Shown here in pieces: positions 14,274 through 26,938 of a DNA stretch of 26,954 nt. The first letter of the stretch is position 1. Each line of letters opens with the position of its first letter. The stretch is from Chlamydia trachomatis (GTDB lineage: Bacteria; Chlamydiota; Chlamydiia; Chlamydiales; 2-12-FULL-49-11), in NCBI GenBank assembly GCA_945870925.1, contig CAMBTZ010000002.1:1-26954 (forward strand). Reading direction: 5' to 3'. A program made the position numbers and the translations under genes. Below the pieces are notes generated by a model, which did no database searches, had not been told where the DNA came from, and worked only from the letters and a program-made list of their open reading frames with translations.

Positions 14274-15138
14274 TTTGAGAAATTTCAATAGCAGTAAGGG
14301 CTGCACCTCTGAGAAGTTGATCGCCACAAATCCAGAGATCTAAAGTGTTTGCAGCAGAGAGATCTTGTCTAATTGGTCCATAGAATATATCTTTTTTATG
14401 TTCAGCAAGTTGAGGTGTTGGAGAGGTGTGAAAAAGAATTCCTTTTGCCGCAGTTAAGGTCAAAAAGGCGTCTTGCGGATTTTTATTAAAGGTGACATTT
14501 ACAGCCATACTGTGAGCTCTTAGTGTCGGTACACGGACAGAACGTACGTTCACGCCGATCTCAGGGGCATTAAGTATCTTCTTAGTTTCGAAAATAATTT
14601 TGTCCTCTTCTTCAGAGTAACCAGATTCAAGTCTTGTGGATTCGTGAAGAAAGAGGTTATGAGCAAGTCGGTGAGGAAAAATTTTAGGAGGACGATTTTC
14701 AAGTAGTTCTAAGAGCCCTTCTTTTCCGGCGCCACTTGCTGCTTGGTAGGTTGTGATTTGTATGCGGGAAATTTCAAAGGCTTTATGAAGTGGGCCTAGA
14801 ACCATAAGCATGATTGCAACGATACAATTGGGACAAGCAATAAGATTCGAGTGTTTTTCTAATAGATGCCCGTTTATTTCAGGTAAAATTAGGGGGACAT
14901 TTGCATCTTTTCGAAATGCAGAACTTAAGTCAATTACTTTGACCCCAGCTTCTAATGCAAGAGGTGCTAGTTTTTCAGAAACATGAGCTGGTGTGCAAAG
15001 AAAAAGAATATCGATAGCTTCAAAATCATAGGTGTCTGTTCTCGAAAAGATCTTGATGTCAGTATGATTTAGGTTCAGAAGAAGGTTAATAACTTCTTCT
15101 CCTACTAATCCGGAAGCGCCTACAATTCCAATTTTCAT
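14257..15138 (-). CDS. asd: Aspartate-semialdehyde dehydrogenase
   Basis: 293 residues. It reduces aspartyl phosphate to aspartate semialdehyde with NADPH, feeding diaminopimelate/lysine and other aspartate-family synthesis. Visible motifs: nucleotide-binding MKIGIVGASGLVGEE (1-15), catalytic Cys105 in ACPNCIV, YQAASGAGKEG (131-141), and the His in RVPTLRAHS. It is clearly shorter than the usual 330-370 residues. The segment after KIFSR that normally carries the SAG-containing loop of the cofactor site is missing (KIFSRTDTYDFEAIDILF). I chose the ATG at 15138 from the family N-terminus; an in-frame ATG at 15153 would add MYNQA. No other lysine-pathway gene lies next to it. It is divergent from gmhA. 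Confidence 0.9.
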   Translation of the reverse strand: MKIGIVGASGLVGEEVINLLLNLNHTDIKIFSRTDTYDFEAIDILFLCTPAHVSEKLAPLALEAGVKVIDLSSAFRKDANVPLILPEINGHLLEKHSNLIACPNCIVAIMLMVLGPLHKAFEISRIQITTYQAASGAGKEGLLELLENRPPKIFPHRLAHNLFLHESTRLESGYSEEEDKIIFETKKILNAPEIGVNVRSVRVPTLRAHSMAVNVTFNKNPQDAFLTLTAAKGILFHTSPTPQLAEHKKDIFYGPIRQDLSAANTLDLWICGDQLLRGAALTAIEISQIIQLH

Positions 15139-15144
15139 GGCCTG

Positions 15145-15172
15145 ATTATACATCTAGTCATAAATTAACCAA
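15145..15172 (-). promoter_or_regulatory. Candidate promoter of asd, predicting an almost leaderless mRNA
   Basis: On the minus strand TTGGTT (15167-15172) and a perfect TATAAT (15145-15150) are spaced 16 bp apart. The usual start distance would put the first transcribed base within a few nucleotides of the ATG at 15138. Confidence 0.5.
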
Positions 15173-15191
15173 ATATTTAAAATTGATTGCT

Positions 15192-15770
15192 ATGAGAAAA
15201 GGTATTGAAAAATCAATAGTTGAAGCGTCAAAGGCTGTTGCTGTTTTACAGGAAGAAGAGACGATACAGTTTATTGAGAGAGTAGTAGCAAGTCTCACTG
15301 ATTGTTTTTCATCAGGAGGAAAGGTACTAATTGCCGGAAATGGGGGATCGCTTTGTGATGCGATGCATTTTGCTGAAGAATTTACCGGATTTTATCGTGA
15401 GAAGCGGAGGCCTTTTCCTGCAATGGCTTTAGCTGATCCAAGTCACATGTCATGTGTAGCTAATGATACTTCATTTGAAGATGTCTATTCTAGATATGTT
15501 GAAGCTTTTGGAAAAGAAGGTGATCTCTTTATTGCTCTTACGACTAGTGGAAACTCAAAAAATTTAGTTCGAGCAGCTGAGATGGCAAGATTGAAAGGGG
15601 TGAAAGTAATTGGGTTTCTCGGAAAAGATGGCGGCCTTCTTAAAGAGTTCTGCGATGATTGTTGGATTGTAAAGAACTTCCCTTACTCTGACAGAATTCA
15701 AGAGGTTCATATGACTGCAATACATATTATCATAGAGGCAGTTGAAAAAGAGATGTTGGTTCTTGCTTGA
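15192..15770 (+). CDS. gmhA: Phosphoheptose isomerase (sedoheptulose 7-phosphate isomerase)
   Basis: 192 residues, a SIS-fold enzyme. It catalyses the first step to ADP-heptose, converting sedoheptulose 7-phosphate to heptose 7-phosphate. GmhA-specific motifs: AGNGGSLCDAMHFAEEFTG, then SCVANDTSFEDVYSRYVEAFG, LTTSGNSKN, FLGKDGG and DRIQEVHMTAIHIIIE. These distinguish it from other SIS proteins. The start is uncertain: ATG at 15192 or a TTG at 15183, neither with a strong ribosome binding site. Its stop overlaps the lpxK start (TTGA), so the two are coupled. Together with lpxK and kdsD nearby this suggests LPS assembly. Heptose is not part of the known Chlamydiaceae LPS. Confidence 0.9.
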   Translation: MRKGIEKSIVEASKAVAVLQEEETIQFIERVVASLTDCFSSGGKVLIAGNGGSLCDAMHFAEEFTGFYREKRRPFPAMALADPSHMSCVANDTSFEDVYSRYVEAFGKEGDLFIALTTSGNSKNLVRAAEMARLKGVKVIGFLGKDGGLLKEFCDDCWIVKNFPYSDRIQEVHMTAIHIIIEAVEKEMLVLA

Positions 15771-16777
15771 GTACTATCAGAATTGAAAAATGGGTTCTTT
15801 CTGAAATTGCCAATTCTGAAAAAATAATCTCCCATTTTTTTCTCTATTTTATAAGCCTTTTTTTCAGGACTGTAATATGTGTTCGAAATCTTTTGTTTGA
15901 TTTTAAGTGTTTGCCTATATATCGATCGAAGAAAAAAGTTGTGAGCATTGGAAATATTACTTGTGGTGGGACGGGAAAGACATCATTTACTGCATTGCTT
16001 GCCGGAAAGGTGGGAAAGCCTGTGGCTATTTTAGAAAGGGGATATAGGGCGAGAAAAAAAAGAAAGGAGCCTTTTTTGGTTTCAACTCCTGATGAGGGAG
16101 ATGAGGCGTTTATGCTTTCAAAAAAAATTGAATTTGCAAAAGTAATCGTCGGCAAGAAAAGGATTAATAGCGCAAAAATGGCTGAAAAGATGGCGATTGA
16201 CTATATTCTTTTAGATGATGGCATGCAACATCGCTATTTACATAGAGATATTGAAATTGTTGTTGTTCATTATCAAGATCTTTTTGGGGGCGGTGAGTTT
16301 TTGCCCAGAGGGTTTTTAAGGGAGAGTCCAAAAAGACTCAAAAAAGCTGATTATATTGTAGTAAATGGTGTTCGGAATGAGGCGGAATTTTTAGAGGCTA
16401 CAGATCAATTAAAATATTATTCCAAAGCGCCTTTGATTGGTGTGGCTTACGAAGTATTAAATAAAGAACGACTAGAAAACAGACGAGTAGGTGCTTTCTG
16501 TGGAATAGGCAAGCCAAAAGAGTTTTACGCTCTTTTACATTTGGTGGGATGTAGAATAGTTGAGAGTGAGACTCTTCCTGATCATGCTTATTTTTCCGGA
16601 ATAGATAAGTTTATGAATAAAGCAATGCGAAATGGTGCTGAGACAATTGTTTGCACTGAAAAAGATTATATTAAATTAGATAAAAAAAATGGTGTAATCC
16701 CTTTATCAGTAGAGCTCGTCGTTCATTTTGGAAAGCCTCATTTCTTAAACTTAGTGGCGTCAATAGAAAGGCTTTGA
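15767..16777 (+). CDS. lpxK: Tetraacyldisaccharide 4'-kinase
   Basis: 336 residues. It phosphorylates the lipid A disaccharide at the 4' position, using ATP at the inner membrane. An N-terminal hydrophobic region (about 20-45) is the usual membrane-association segment. The P-loop is GNITCGGTGKT (62-72), followed by LERGYRAR and the DDGMQHR motif. The start is TTG at 15767, overlapping the gmhA stop, and gives the usual ~60-residue stretch before the P-loop. Its last 40 bp overlap the convergent icd gene, so both C-terminal ends are encoded on opposite strands of the same DNA. Confidence 0.93.
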   Translation: MSTIRIEKWVLSEIANSEKIISHFFLYFISLFFRTVICVRNLLFDFKCLPIYRSKKKVVSIGNITCGGTGKTSFTALLAGKVGKPVAILERGYRARKKRKEPFLVSTPDEGDEAFMLSKKIEFAKVIVGKKRINSAKMAEKMAIDYILLDDGMQHRYLHRDIEIVVVHYQDLFGGGEFLPRGFLRESPKRLKKADYIVVNGVRNEAEFLEATDQLKYYSKAPLIGVAYEVLNKERLENRRVGAFCGIGKPKEFYALLHLVGCRIVESETLPDHAYFSGIDKFMNKAMRNGAETIVCTEKDYIKLDKKNGVIPLSVELVVHFGKPHFLNLVASIERL

Positions 16778-17970
16778 TGTAAATTTTGAGCAATTCTATC
16801 TAAAAATTGAGGAGTATTTAGGTATGTTTGCTTCCCGCCGATCAAAAGTGCAAGATCTTTTGTCATATGTCCTGATTCAATAGTCTGAATTGAACATTTT
16901 TCTAAAAGCTCTGAAAAATGGGTTACAGCCGGTGTATCATCCAATGCCCCGCGATGCTTAAGTCCATTAGTCCATGCAAATATGGATGCAATTGGGTTTG
17001 TTGAAGTCTCAAGTCCCTTTTGGTGCATACGATAATGTCTAGTTACTGTTCCGTGAGCTGCCTCTGATTCTACTACTTTTCCATCGGGCGACATTAGTAC
17101 GCTTGTCATCATACCAAGAGATCCGTAGCCTTGTGCAAGAAAATCTGATTGGATATCACCATCATAATTTTTACAAGCCCAAACAAATTCCCCTTTACTT
17201 TTAAGTACCGAAGCAACCATGTCGTCTATAAGTTTATGTTCATAAGTTAATTTTTTATGGGTAAATTGTGGATGAAATTCACTCTTATAAATAAATTCAA
17301 ATATATCCTTAAATCTTCCGTCATAAGCCTTTAATATCGTGTTTTTTGTGGAAAGAAAAAGGGGGTAACCTCTTTTTAGAGCATAATTCATGCACGACCT
17401 GGCGAAATCTTGGATGGATTTATCTAAATTAAACATGCCAAGAGCAACTCCGGGCCCTTCAAAATTGTGGACCACATGTTCAATTGTTTCTCGTGCTCCT
17501 TCCCAACGCAAGGTTAATTTTCCGGGGCCGGGGATTAGAAAATCGGTAGCATTATATTGATCGCCATACGCATGTCTTCCGATAACAATAGGCTTTGTCC
17601 AAGAAGGGATGAGTCTTGGAATATTTTTGCAAAGAATTGGCTCGCGAAAAATTGTGCCACCTAGAGTTTCTCTTATTGTAGCATTAGGTGAGCGCCACAT
17701 CTTTTTAAGTCCGAACTCTTTAACCCGCTTTTCATCTGGGGTAATTGTTGCGCATTTAATGCCAACGCCATATTTTTGGACTGCAAGAGCAGACTCATGA
17801 GTTACTGCATCATTTGTTATGTCGCGGTTTTCAATGCTCAAATCATAGGTTTTAAGGTCAATATCAAGAAAAGGGAGAATTAATTTTTCTCGGATTGCCC
17901 CCCACATTATTCCAGCCATTTCATCCCCAAGTAATTCAACTACAGGTTTCTGGACTTTTATCTTGCTCAT
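16738..17970 (-). CDS. icd: NADP-dependent isocitrate dehydrogenase, eukaryotic-type (dimeric)
   Basis: 410 residues. It oxidises isocitrate to 2-oxoglutarate and yields NADPH in the TCA cycle. The sequence follows the subfamily typical of mitochondrial and cytosolic eukaryotic enzymes: ELLGDEMAGIMW, WRSPNATIRETLGGTIFREP, RHAYGDQYNATDF, then GSLGMMTSVL, EAAHGTVTRHYR and NPIASIFAWTNGL. I chose the ATG at 17970, which has AGGAG six bases upstream; a TTG two codons earlier is less likely. It is divergent from kdsD with only 29 bp between start codons. Presence of this enzyme argues for a more complete TCA cycle than in Chlamydiaceae. Confidence 0.94.
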   Translation of the reverse strand: MSKIKVQKPVVELLGDEMAGIMWGAIREKLILPFLDIDLKTYDLSIENRDITNDAVTHESALAVQKYGVGIKCATITPDEKRVKEFGLKKMWRSPNATIRETLGGTIFREPILCKNIPRLIPSWTKPIVIGRHAYGDQYNATDFLIPGPGKLTLRWEGARETIEHVVHNFEGPGVALGMFNLDKSIQDFARSCMNYALKRGYPLFLSTKNTILKAYDGRFKDIFEFIYKSEFHPQFTHKKLTYEHKLIDDMVASVLKSKGEFVWACKNYDGDIQSDFLAQGYGSLGMMTSVLMSPDGKVVESEAAHGTVTRHYRMHQKGLETSTNPIASIFAWTNGLKHRGALDDTPAVTHFSELLEKCSIQTIESGHMTKDLALLIGGKQTYLNTPQFLDRIAQNLHQSLSIDATKFKK

Positions 17971-17991
17971 GCACAACTCCTGGTCTATACT
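17963..17991 (+). promoter_or_regulatory. Weak candidate promoter of kdsD
   Basis: TTGCTC (17963-17968) and TATACT (17986-17991) are spaced 17 bp apart. The predicted start lies at about 17998, two bases before the kdsD ATG, and no Shine-Dalgarno sequence is present. The -35 match is poor. Confidence 0.35.
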
Positions 17992-17999
17992 AAACCTAT

Positions 18000-18977
18000 A
18001 TGTTGAGAGAGATATTTACAAGACAGAGACAGTTCATTAATTACTTTTTTGATGCTCTTGAATATGACAGGGCTGAACTTGTTCTAAATGAATTCCTTGC
18101 ATGTCAGGGGATGATTGTATTTACAGGTGTTGGAAAAAGCGGAATTATTGCTGACAAGCTTGCAAAGACAATGATGTCTACAGGTACAAGAGCCTTTCAT
18201 TTGCCACCAATGGACGCCGTTCATGGTGATATTGGTATGCTTACTAACAAAGACTTAGTCGTTCTTATTAGTAAAAGCGGACAGAGTGATGAGGTAATAA
18301 ACATAGCTAAGCTTATGAAAAAGCGGGGGATTAGAACTATTGCTTGGGTATCGACAAAAACATCTCCGTTAGCTCTGATTTGCGATTTTGTAATGCAACT
18401 GCCGCTTGAAAGGGAAATTTGCCCATTTGATTTAGCACCAACGACTTCTACAGCTGTCCAACTTATTTTTGGCGATGTTTTGGCGGTGGCTTTAATGCAG
18501 GCAAAAAAATTTAGCATTGATCAATACGCTTTAAATCATCCTGCGGGTGGAATCGGAAAAATGATTGCGGATAGAGTTGAAGACGTTATGAGTAAGGGTG
18601 ATGAACTTCCCCTTTGCAATAAAGACCAAATTTTGAGAGAGCTTTTAGTAGAGTTATCAGAAAAAAGATGTGGTTCTTTGCTTGTTGTAGATGGTGAAAA
18701 TAGACTTGAGGGAATTTTTACCGATGGCGATCTTCGTAGAGCGCTAGCAGAAAAAGGGGAAGAGGTTCTTTCATATAAAATTAGTGAGCTCGCTACTAAA
18801 GCGGGGTTAACAGTTAATCCACAAACACTTGTAATTGATGCTCTGAGATTAATGGAAGGGGAAAAGAAGGTAATGATGTTACCTGTTGTTGAGCAAGGAA
18901 AAATTGTTGGGCTAATTCATATGCATCATATTATGTCCAAAGGAATTGTTCTCCATTCTCCACAAGAAATAGTGTAA
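18000..18977 (+). CDS. kdsD: Arabinose-5-phosphate isomerase (KdsD/KpsF)
   Basis: 325 residues, normal for the family. The SIS domain (about 34-165) has GVGKSGIIADKLAKTMMSTG, the LPPMDAVHGDIGM loop with its catalytic His, the ISKSGQSDE phosphate site, and LAPTTST. Two CBS domains follow (about 196-255 and 262-315). It converts ribulose 5-phosphate to arabinose 5-phosphate, the first step to Kdo for the LPS core. It starts 29 bp from the divergent icd start. With gmhA and lpxK it forms a loose LPS neighbourhood. Confidence 0.94.
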   Translation: MLREIFTRQRQFINYFFDALEYDRAELVLNEFLACQGMIVFTGVGKSGIIADKLAKTMMSTGTRAFHLPPMDAVHGDIGMLTNKDLVVLISKSGQSDEVINIAKLMKKRGIRTIAWVSTKTSPLALICDFVMQLPLEREICPFDLAPTTSTAVQLIFGDVLAVALMQAKKFSIDQYALNHPAGGIGKMIADRVEDVMSKGDELPLCNKDQILRELLVELSEKRCGSLLVVDGENRLEGIFTDGDLRRALAEKGEEVLSYKISELATKAGLTVNPQTLVIDALRLMEGEKKVMMLPVVEQGKIVGLIHMHHIMSKGIVLHSPQEIV

Positions 18978-19006
18978 TAAAAACATTTGTTTGGTAGGAT
19001 ATTTCG

Positions 19007-20281
19007 ATGGAACTTTGTGGATCATTTCTTTTTCTTATAATCGGTATATTCATAGTCGGATATCTCGGTATCATTTTTGAATTTTATATTAAGGTGAATA
19101 AGCCTGCTGTAGGGATTGCTTTAGCGACTCTATGCTGGATGGTCTATTTTCTAGGTTGTAGTCATAGTTTAGAGAAAAGTGTCCAAGAGTTAGGTGCTCA
19201 TTTAGGTGATGTTTCCCAAATTATTTTTTTCCTTTTAGGAGCAATGACACTTGTTGAGCTTATTGATGCTCATAAGGGATTCAATACAGTTATTTCATGG
19301 ATACATACGCAGAATAAGCGAAAAATGATAATTTTAATCTCTGTGATTTCGTTTTTCTTATCAGCTGTTCTTGATAACTTAACCACTACAATATTAATGA
19401 TTTCAATCTTAAGAAAGTTGATTCCTAACTCTAAAGATCGAATTCTTCCTGGTTGCATGATTGTAATTGCTGCCAATGCAGGTGGTGCATGGACTCCTAT
19501 TGGCGATGTGACGACAACAATGCTTTGGATTGATAATAGGATTTCGAGCTTAGCTGTAATGAAAGCAATCTTTTTGCCAAGTCTTGTCTCGATGTTAATT
19601 CCGCTCGGCCTTTATCTTCTCACATTAAAAGGGAAGTACCCAAAGCCAGAAATTGACTACAGCAAGGAAAAAAGAGAGCCTGGATCGAGGCTTGTTTTTG
19701 TACTCGGTATACTTTCTCTAATCGCAGTGCCAGTAATAAAATCAATCACAGGACTTCCTCCATTTATGGGGATTCTTATGGCTCTAGCCTTGCTCTGGCT
19801 AGTCACAGACATCATCCATCATAAATACGAAAATAGACAGCATCTTCGAATTCCATTTATACTGACCAAAATTGACGTTTCAAGTATTTTATTTTTTTTA
19901 GGTATATTATTAGCTATAAATTCGTTAGAGTCTGTGGGTATCTTAAATCAATTAGCCCTTATCTTAAATGAAACTGTGTCTAATTCAACTGCAATTGCAA
20001 CTGTAATTGGGATAGTATCGGCAATTATAGACAACGTCCCTCTTGTCGCAGCAACTATGGGTATGTATGATCACATCGCGTATCCAATGGACTCACCCTT
20101 CTGGCTTCTTACTGCTTTCACTGCCGGAACAGGAGGTAGTATGCTTAGTATTGGCTCTGCCGCCGGCGTCGCTCTTATGGGTATTGAAAAGGTCGACTTT
20201 ATAACTTACTTTAAAAAAGCGAGTTTCCCGGCAGCACTAGGTTATGCAGGTGGAATATTGCTATATATCGCCCTGTTTTAA
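19007..20281 (+). CDS. nhaD: NhaD-type Na+/H+ antiporter
   Basis: 424 residues with about 11-12 hydrophobic helices, a member of the ion transporter superfamily. The family signatures are DNLTTT (123-128) and NAGGAWTPIGD (157-167), followed by VTTTMLW. The mirrored half has IDNVPLVAATMGMY and TAGTGGSMLSIGSAAG. It exports sodium or lithium in exchange for protons across the inner membrane. AGGA lies seven bases before the ATG. It follows kdsD after 29 bp and may be cotranscribed. The next gene is convergent, with only 9 bp between stop codons and no obvious terminator. Confidence 0.93.
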   Translation: MELCGSFLFLIIGIFIVGYLGIIFEFYIKVNKPAVGIALATLCWMVYFLGCSHSLEKSVQELGAHLGDVSQIIFFLLGAMTLVELIDAHKGFNTVISWIHTQNKRKMIILISVISFFLSAVLDNLTTTILMISILRKLIPNSKDRILPGCMIVIAANAGGAWTPIGDVTTTMLWIDNRISSLAVMKAIFLPSLVSMLIPLGLYLLTLKGKYPKPEIDYSKEKREPGSRLVFVLGILSLIAVPVIKSITGLPPFMGILMALALLWLVTDIIHHKYENRQHLRIPFILTKIDVSSILFFLGILLAINSLESVGILNQLALILNETVSNSTAIATVIGIVSAIIDNVPLVAATMGMYDHIAYPMDSPFWLLTAFTAGTGGSMLSIGSAAGVALMGIEKVDFITYFKKASFPAALGYAGGILLYIALF

Positions 20282-20290
20282 TGAATTGGT

Positions 20291-21319
20291 CTATTTTTTC
20301 ATAAAATAATCACGGGGATAAACAATGATAGTCCTTCCTTCGTGTGTAAATGTAGGGTGACCCTCAGAATTAAGTTGAATACCTTTTGCTAAAGGAGTAA
20401 CAAATTCATCTGTAGCGGGTTCATCAGAATCTGTCCTGATCCTTGCGCCTGATTGATAAGCAGTTGAGCTAAAGTGATATAGAACCCCGGAAATATTAAC
20501 GGTCGCTGTTAAGACCTCCAATTTTCCATCATTTAAAATAATTAGGTTCCTCCTAGTGTGAGATTCTCCATTTTTAGCAATCCAGTTTGTCGTCCTGCGA
20601 CTATAGGTTTCGTTAAAAATAAGTGGATACATTGCTTCAGGAAAAGAGTGGCTCTTAATAAGATCTTCGTCTGTGTAAGCAGCTGCAGAAGGATTCAATT
20701 TTATTCGACTTAACCCGGCATCAGGTGTGCATGAAAAATCGCGTACTCGTGGAGCTACGCTTATCTCTCTTCTAAATTTGAACGCAGCGCTTGATACGTC
20801 TTTTTTCATTATGGCAAATTGCTCTTTAACTTTTTGAGCAGCTTCAAGATCTTCAATCGGAGCAGTTGTAGGAAGTTTGAGAGATAAGACTTCACATTTC
20901 ATTGGTGCTTCTATAGTTGTTGGGATCTTTGGTTTAGATGATTTTTTTGAAAGGGGTTTCTCTTTTTTAGGCTTTCTTCCCCTGGTTGTAGTGGTTTTTG
21001 CGTCTAATGCTAATAATTCAGCAGCATTTTTTCTGGCGAGTGTATCGGCTATGGCAGTTTCTTCAGCGCTTAGTCTAGGTTTGGCGGGTGGATCAATGTA
21101 TCTCTTCCACTTTCTCCCCCTTAAAGCCGGTGCATCGTCTTCGCAAAGCTTCATAGATTTCAATTCCTTAATTATGACATTGAGAGAATCTAGCGCCTCA
21201 TCGATTTGGCGCTGTTCTTCTATACGTTCTGGAGTCAGCATAGCAGTCAATGCAGCTTCTGAAGTTAAAGGCTCTGAATTTGAAGACTCCGAGCGTGTGG
21301 TGACAGGTGGTATAGACAT
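20291..21319 (-). CDS. Unknown protein with AT-hook-like basic segment
   Basis: 342 residues. No signal peptide or membrane helix. The N-terminal 25 residues are Ser/Thr/Glu-rich and probably disordered, followed by a helical stretch (30-60). Two RGRK motifs occur: ALRGRKWKR (65-73) and TTRGRKPKKEKPLSKK (111-126). The second resembles an AT-hook core and a nuclear-localisation-like basic patch. The C-terminal half (about 180-342) looks globular, with many beta strands. I chose the ATG at 21319 because GAGG lies six bases upstream; the ATG at 21331 lacks a site. It is divergent from the rRNA operon. It could be a DNA-binding protein or an effector sent to the host nucleus. I recognise no family. 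Confidence 0.7.
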   Translation of the reverse strand: MSIPPVTTRSESSNSEPLTSEAALTAMLTPERIEEQRQIDEALDSLNVIIKELKSMKLCEDDAPALRGRKWKRYIDPPAKPRLSAEETAIADTLARKNAAELLALDAKTTTTRGRKPKKEKPLSKKSSKPKIPTTIEAPMKCEVLSLKLPTTAPIEDLEAAQKVKEQFAIMKKDVSSAAFKFRREISVAPRVRDFSCTPDAGLSRIKLNPSAAAYTDEDLIKSHSFPEAMYPLIFNETYSRRTTNWIAKNGESHTRRNLIILNDGKLEVLTATVNISGVLYHFSSTAYQSGARIRTDSDEPATDEFVTPLAKGIQLNSEGHPTFTHEGRTIIVYPRDYFMKK

Positions 21320-21331
21320 AGAACGCCTCAT

Positions 21332-21805
21332 AAGGTTGTTTGTATATTAATAATTATGTAGATACTGCCGTAAAAAGTCAAGTTCATAATTATATCAACT
21401 AATTATAATAATTATAATATCGCAATAGCGGGTCGAGCAATTGCTCATTAAGTTTTAGTAACGCACATATATAGTAATTAATTTAATTAAATTTAGAATC
21501 CTCTGTCAGTAAGGGTTTGAGGAATATTTTTATTTTTCTAACTTTTCTTCTAGGAAATAAATCCAATGTTTTGTAATCTATTGGCATCTTTACGAAGCTT
21601 AACGCAAGTAAATGAAAAGCGACACCATCGAGTGTAGCAAGAGTAGTAGAAGACAGGAAAAGAGGCGGAAGCTGAAAAGAGTGTGAAAACTACTTGATTG
21701 TCTGACAGTATAATTGAAGTGACGAACGTACAAATGAGTTTGTAAGAGGCTTGAAATCTTTTACAGATTTCATATAAGAGCCTTAAGTTAATTTTTTTTA
21801 TTTTT
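21332..21805 (+). other. rRNA operon upstream region and 16S leader
   Basis: No gene is visible. 21350-21420 is very AT-rich. The perfect 12-bp palindrome GAGCAATTGCTC (21435-21446) has no T-run and is not called as a terminator. The rRNA promoter must lie here, but I find no convincing -35/-10 pair. The right part, from about 21590, is less AT-rich and is probably transcribed leader; it includes the left strand of the 16S processing stem. Confidence 0.6.
21703..21742 (+). other. Left strand of 16S rRNA processing stem
   Basis: This 40-nt stretch is complementary to 23407-23448, interrupted only by a small internal loop (CGA-ACG against CGTCACCG). Together they close the 16S precursor into a long duplex, the usual RNase III substrate. 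Confidence 0.85.
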
Positions 21806-23360
<1,555 letters not shown>

Positions 23361-23650
23361 TAAGGACAATGACTGTTTTACTTAGGTAAAACTAGTCTAG
23401 GTTGAGCAAACTCATTTGTACGTCACCGTCACTTCAATTATACTGTCAACATGGACAAGTTATCTGGAAAGTTGTGTAATATGAAAATAAGCATTTTTAA
23501 CTGCAATTAAAGTATATTAAAGAGAAATCTTTAAGAAACAATAAACTACAATTTTGCGAGTTATCAATACAAATGCTATGCATAAAAAATATAGCTGTCA
23601 TGCAGCTTAATTGACTGAAATCCTTATAGTTCACGAAAGTGATATTTATG
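23361..23650 (+). other. 16S-23S internal transcribed spacer, no tRNA
   Basis: About 290 nt. No tRNA cloverleaf is present, unlike the spacers of many bacteria but as in Chlamydia. It holds the right strand of the 16S processing stem (23407-23448) and the left part of the 23S processing stem, best seen at 23566-23581. Confidence 0.85.
23407..23448 (+). other. Right strand of 16S rRNA processing stem
   Basis: It pairs with 21703-21742 (see that entry). It starts about 46 nt after the 16S 3' end, so the mature 16S is released from a closed loop by cleavage in this duplex. Confidence 0.85.
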
Positions 23651-26590
<2,940 letters not shown>

Positions 26591-26814
26591 TTTTTTTCTT
26601 CCTCGATAACAGCGGTGCAAATAGCGCTGTCATCAATTAAGAAAGAGAAAAAGCTCAAGTTTAAAGTAATGAATTATAAGAATAAGGCAGCTTATTTAAA
26701 GCATAGCATTGTATTCTAACTTCAAATGCGTAGTAAGCAGTTTTTAACAAATATTTTCAAAAAAGCACAACTTTCTTTTTTTTCTGTGAGCAATGAGCTC
26801 ACACACTAAGTTTT
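26591..26814 (+). other. 23S-5S spacer with 23S processing stem
   Basis: About 224 nt without a gene. GCATAGCATTGTATT (26701-26715) is complementary to 23566-23581 with one bulged base, and weaker pairing extends on both sides. Together they close the 23S precursor. Local hairpins include the one around CAGCG..CGCTG at 26619-26635 and the GTGAGC-AAT-GAGCTCAC area near 26786. Confidence 0.7.
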
Positions 26815-26930
26815 TCTTGGTGGTTATAGAGAAGGTGAAATACCTGTTCCCATTCCGAACACAGAAGTCAAGCCCTTCATCGCCGATGGTACTATACTCA
26901 AGAGTATGGGAGAGTAGGACGCTGCCAAGT
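26815..26930 (+). rRNA. rrf: 5S ribosomal RNA
   Basis: About 116 nt. The terminal helix pairs CTTGGTGG with the 3' GCTGCCAAG. Internal conserved parts are CCTGTTCCCATTCCGAACACAGAAGT (shown here by its core CCCATTCCGAACACAG) and GGGAGAGTAGGACG. It is the last gene of the rRNA operon. Confidence 0.95.
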
Positions 26931-26938
26931 ATTGTGGC

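Noticed and set aside
21435..21446. Palindrome GAGCAATTGCTC upstream of the rRNA operon as a terminator
   Set aside because: No T-run follows on either strand and no gene ends next to it; left unassigned.
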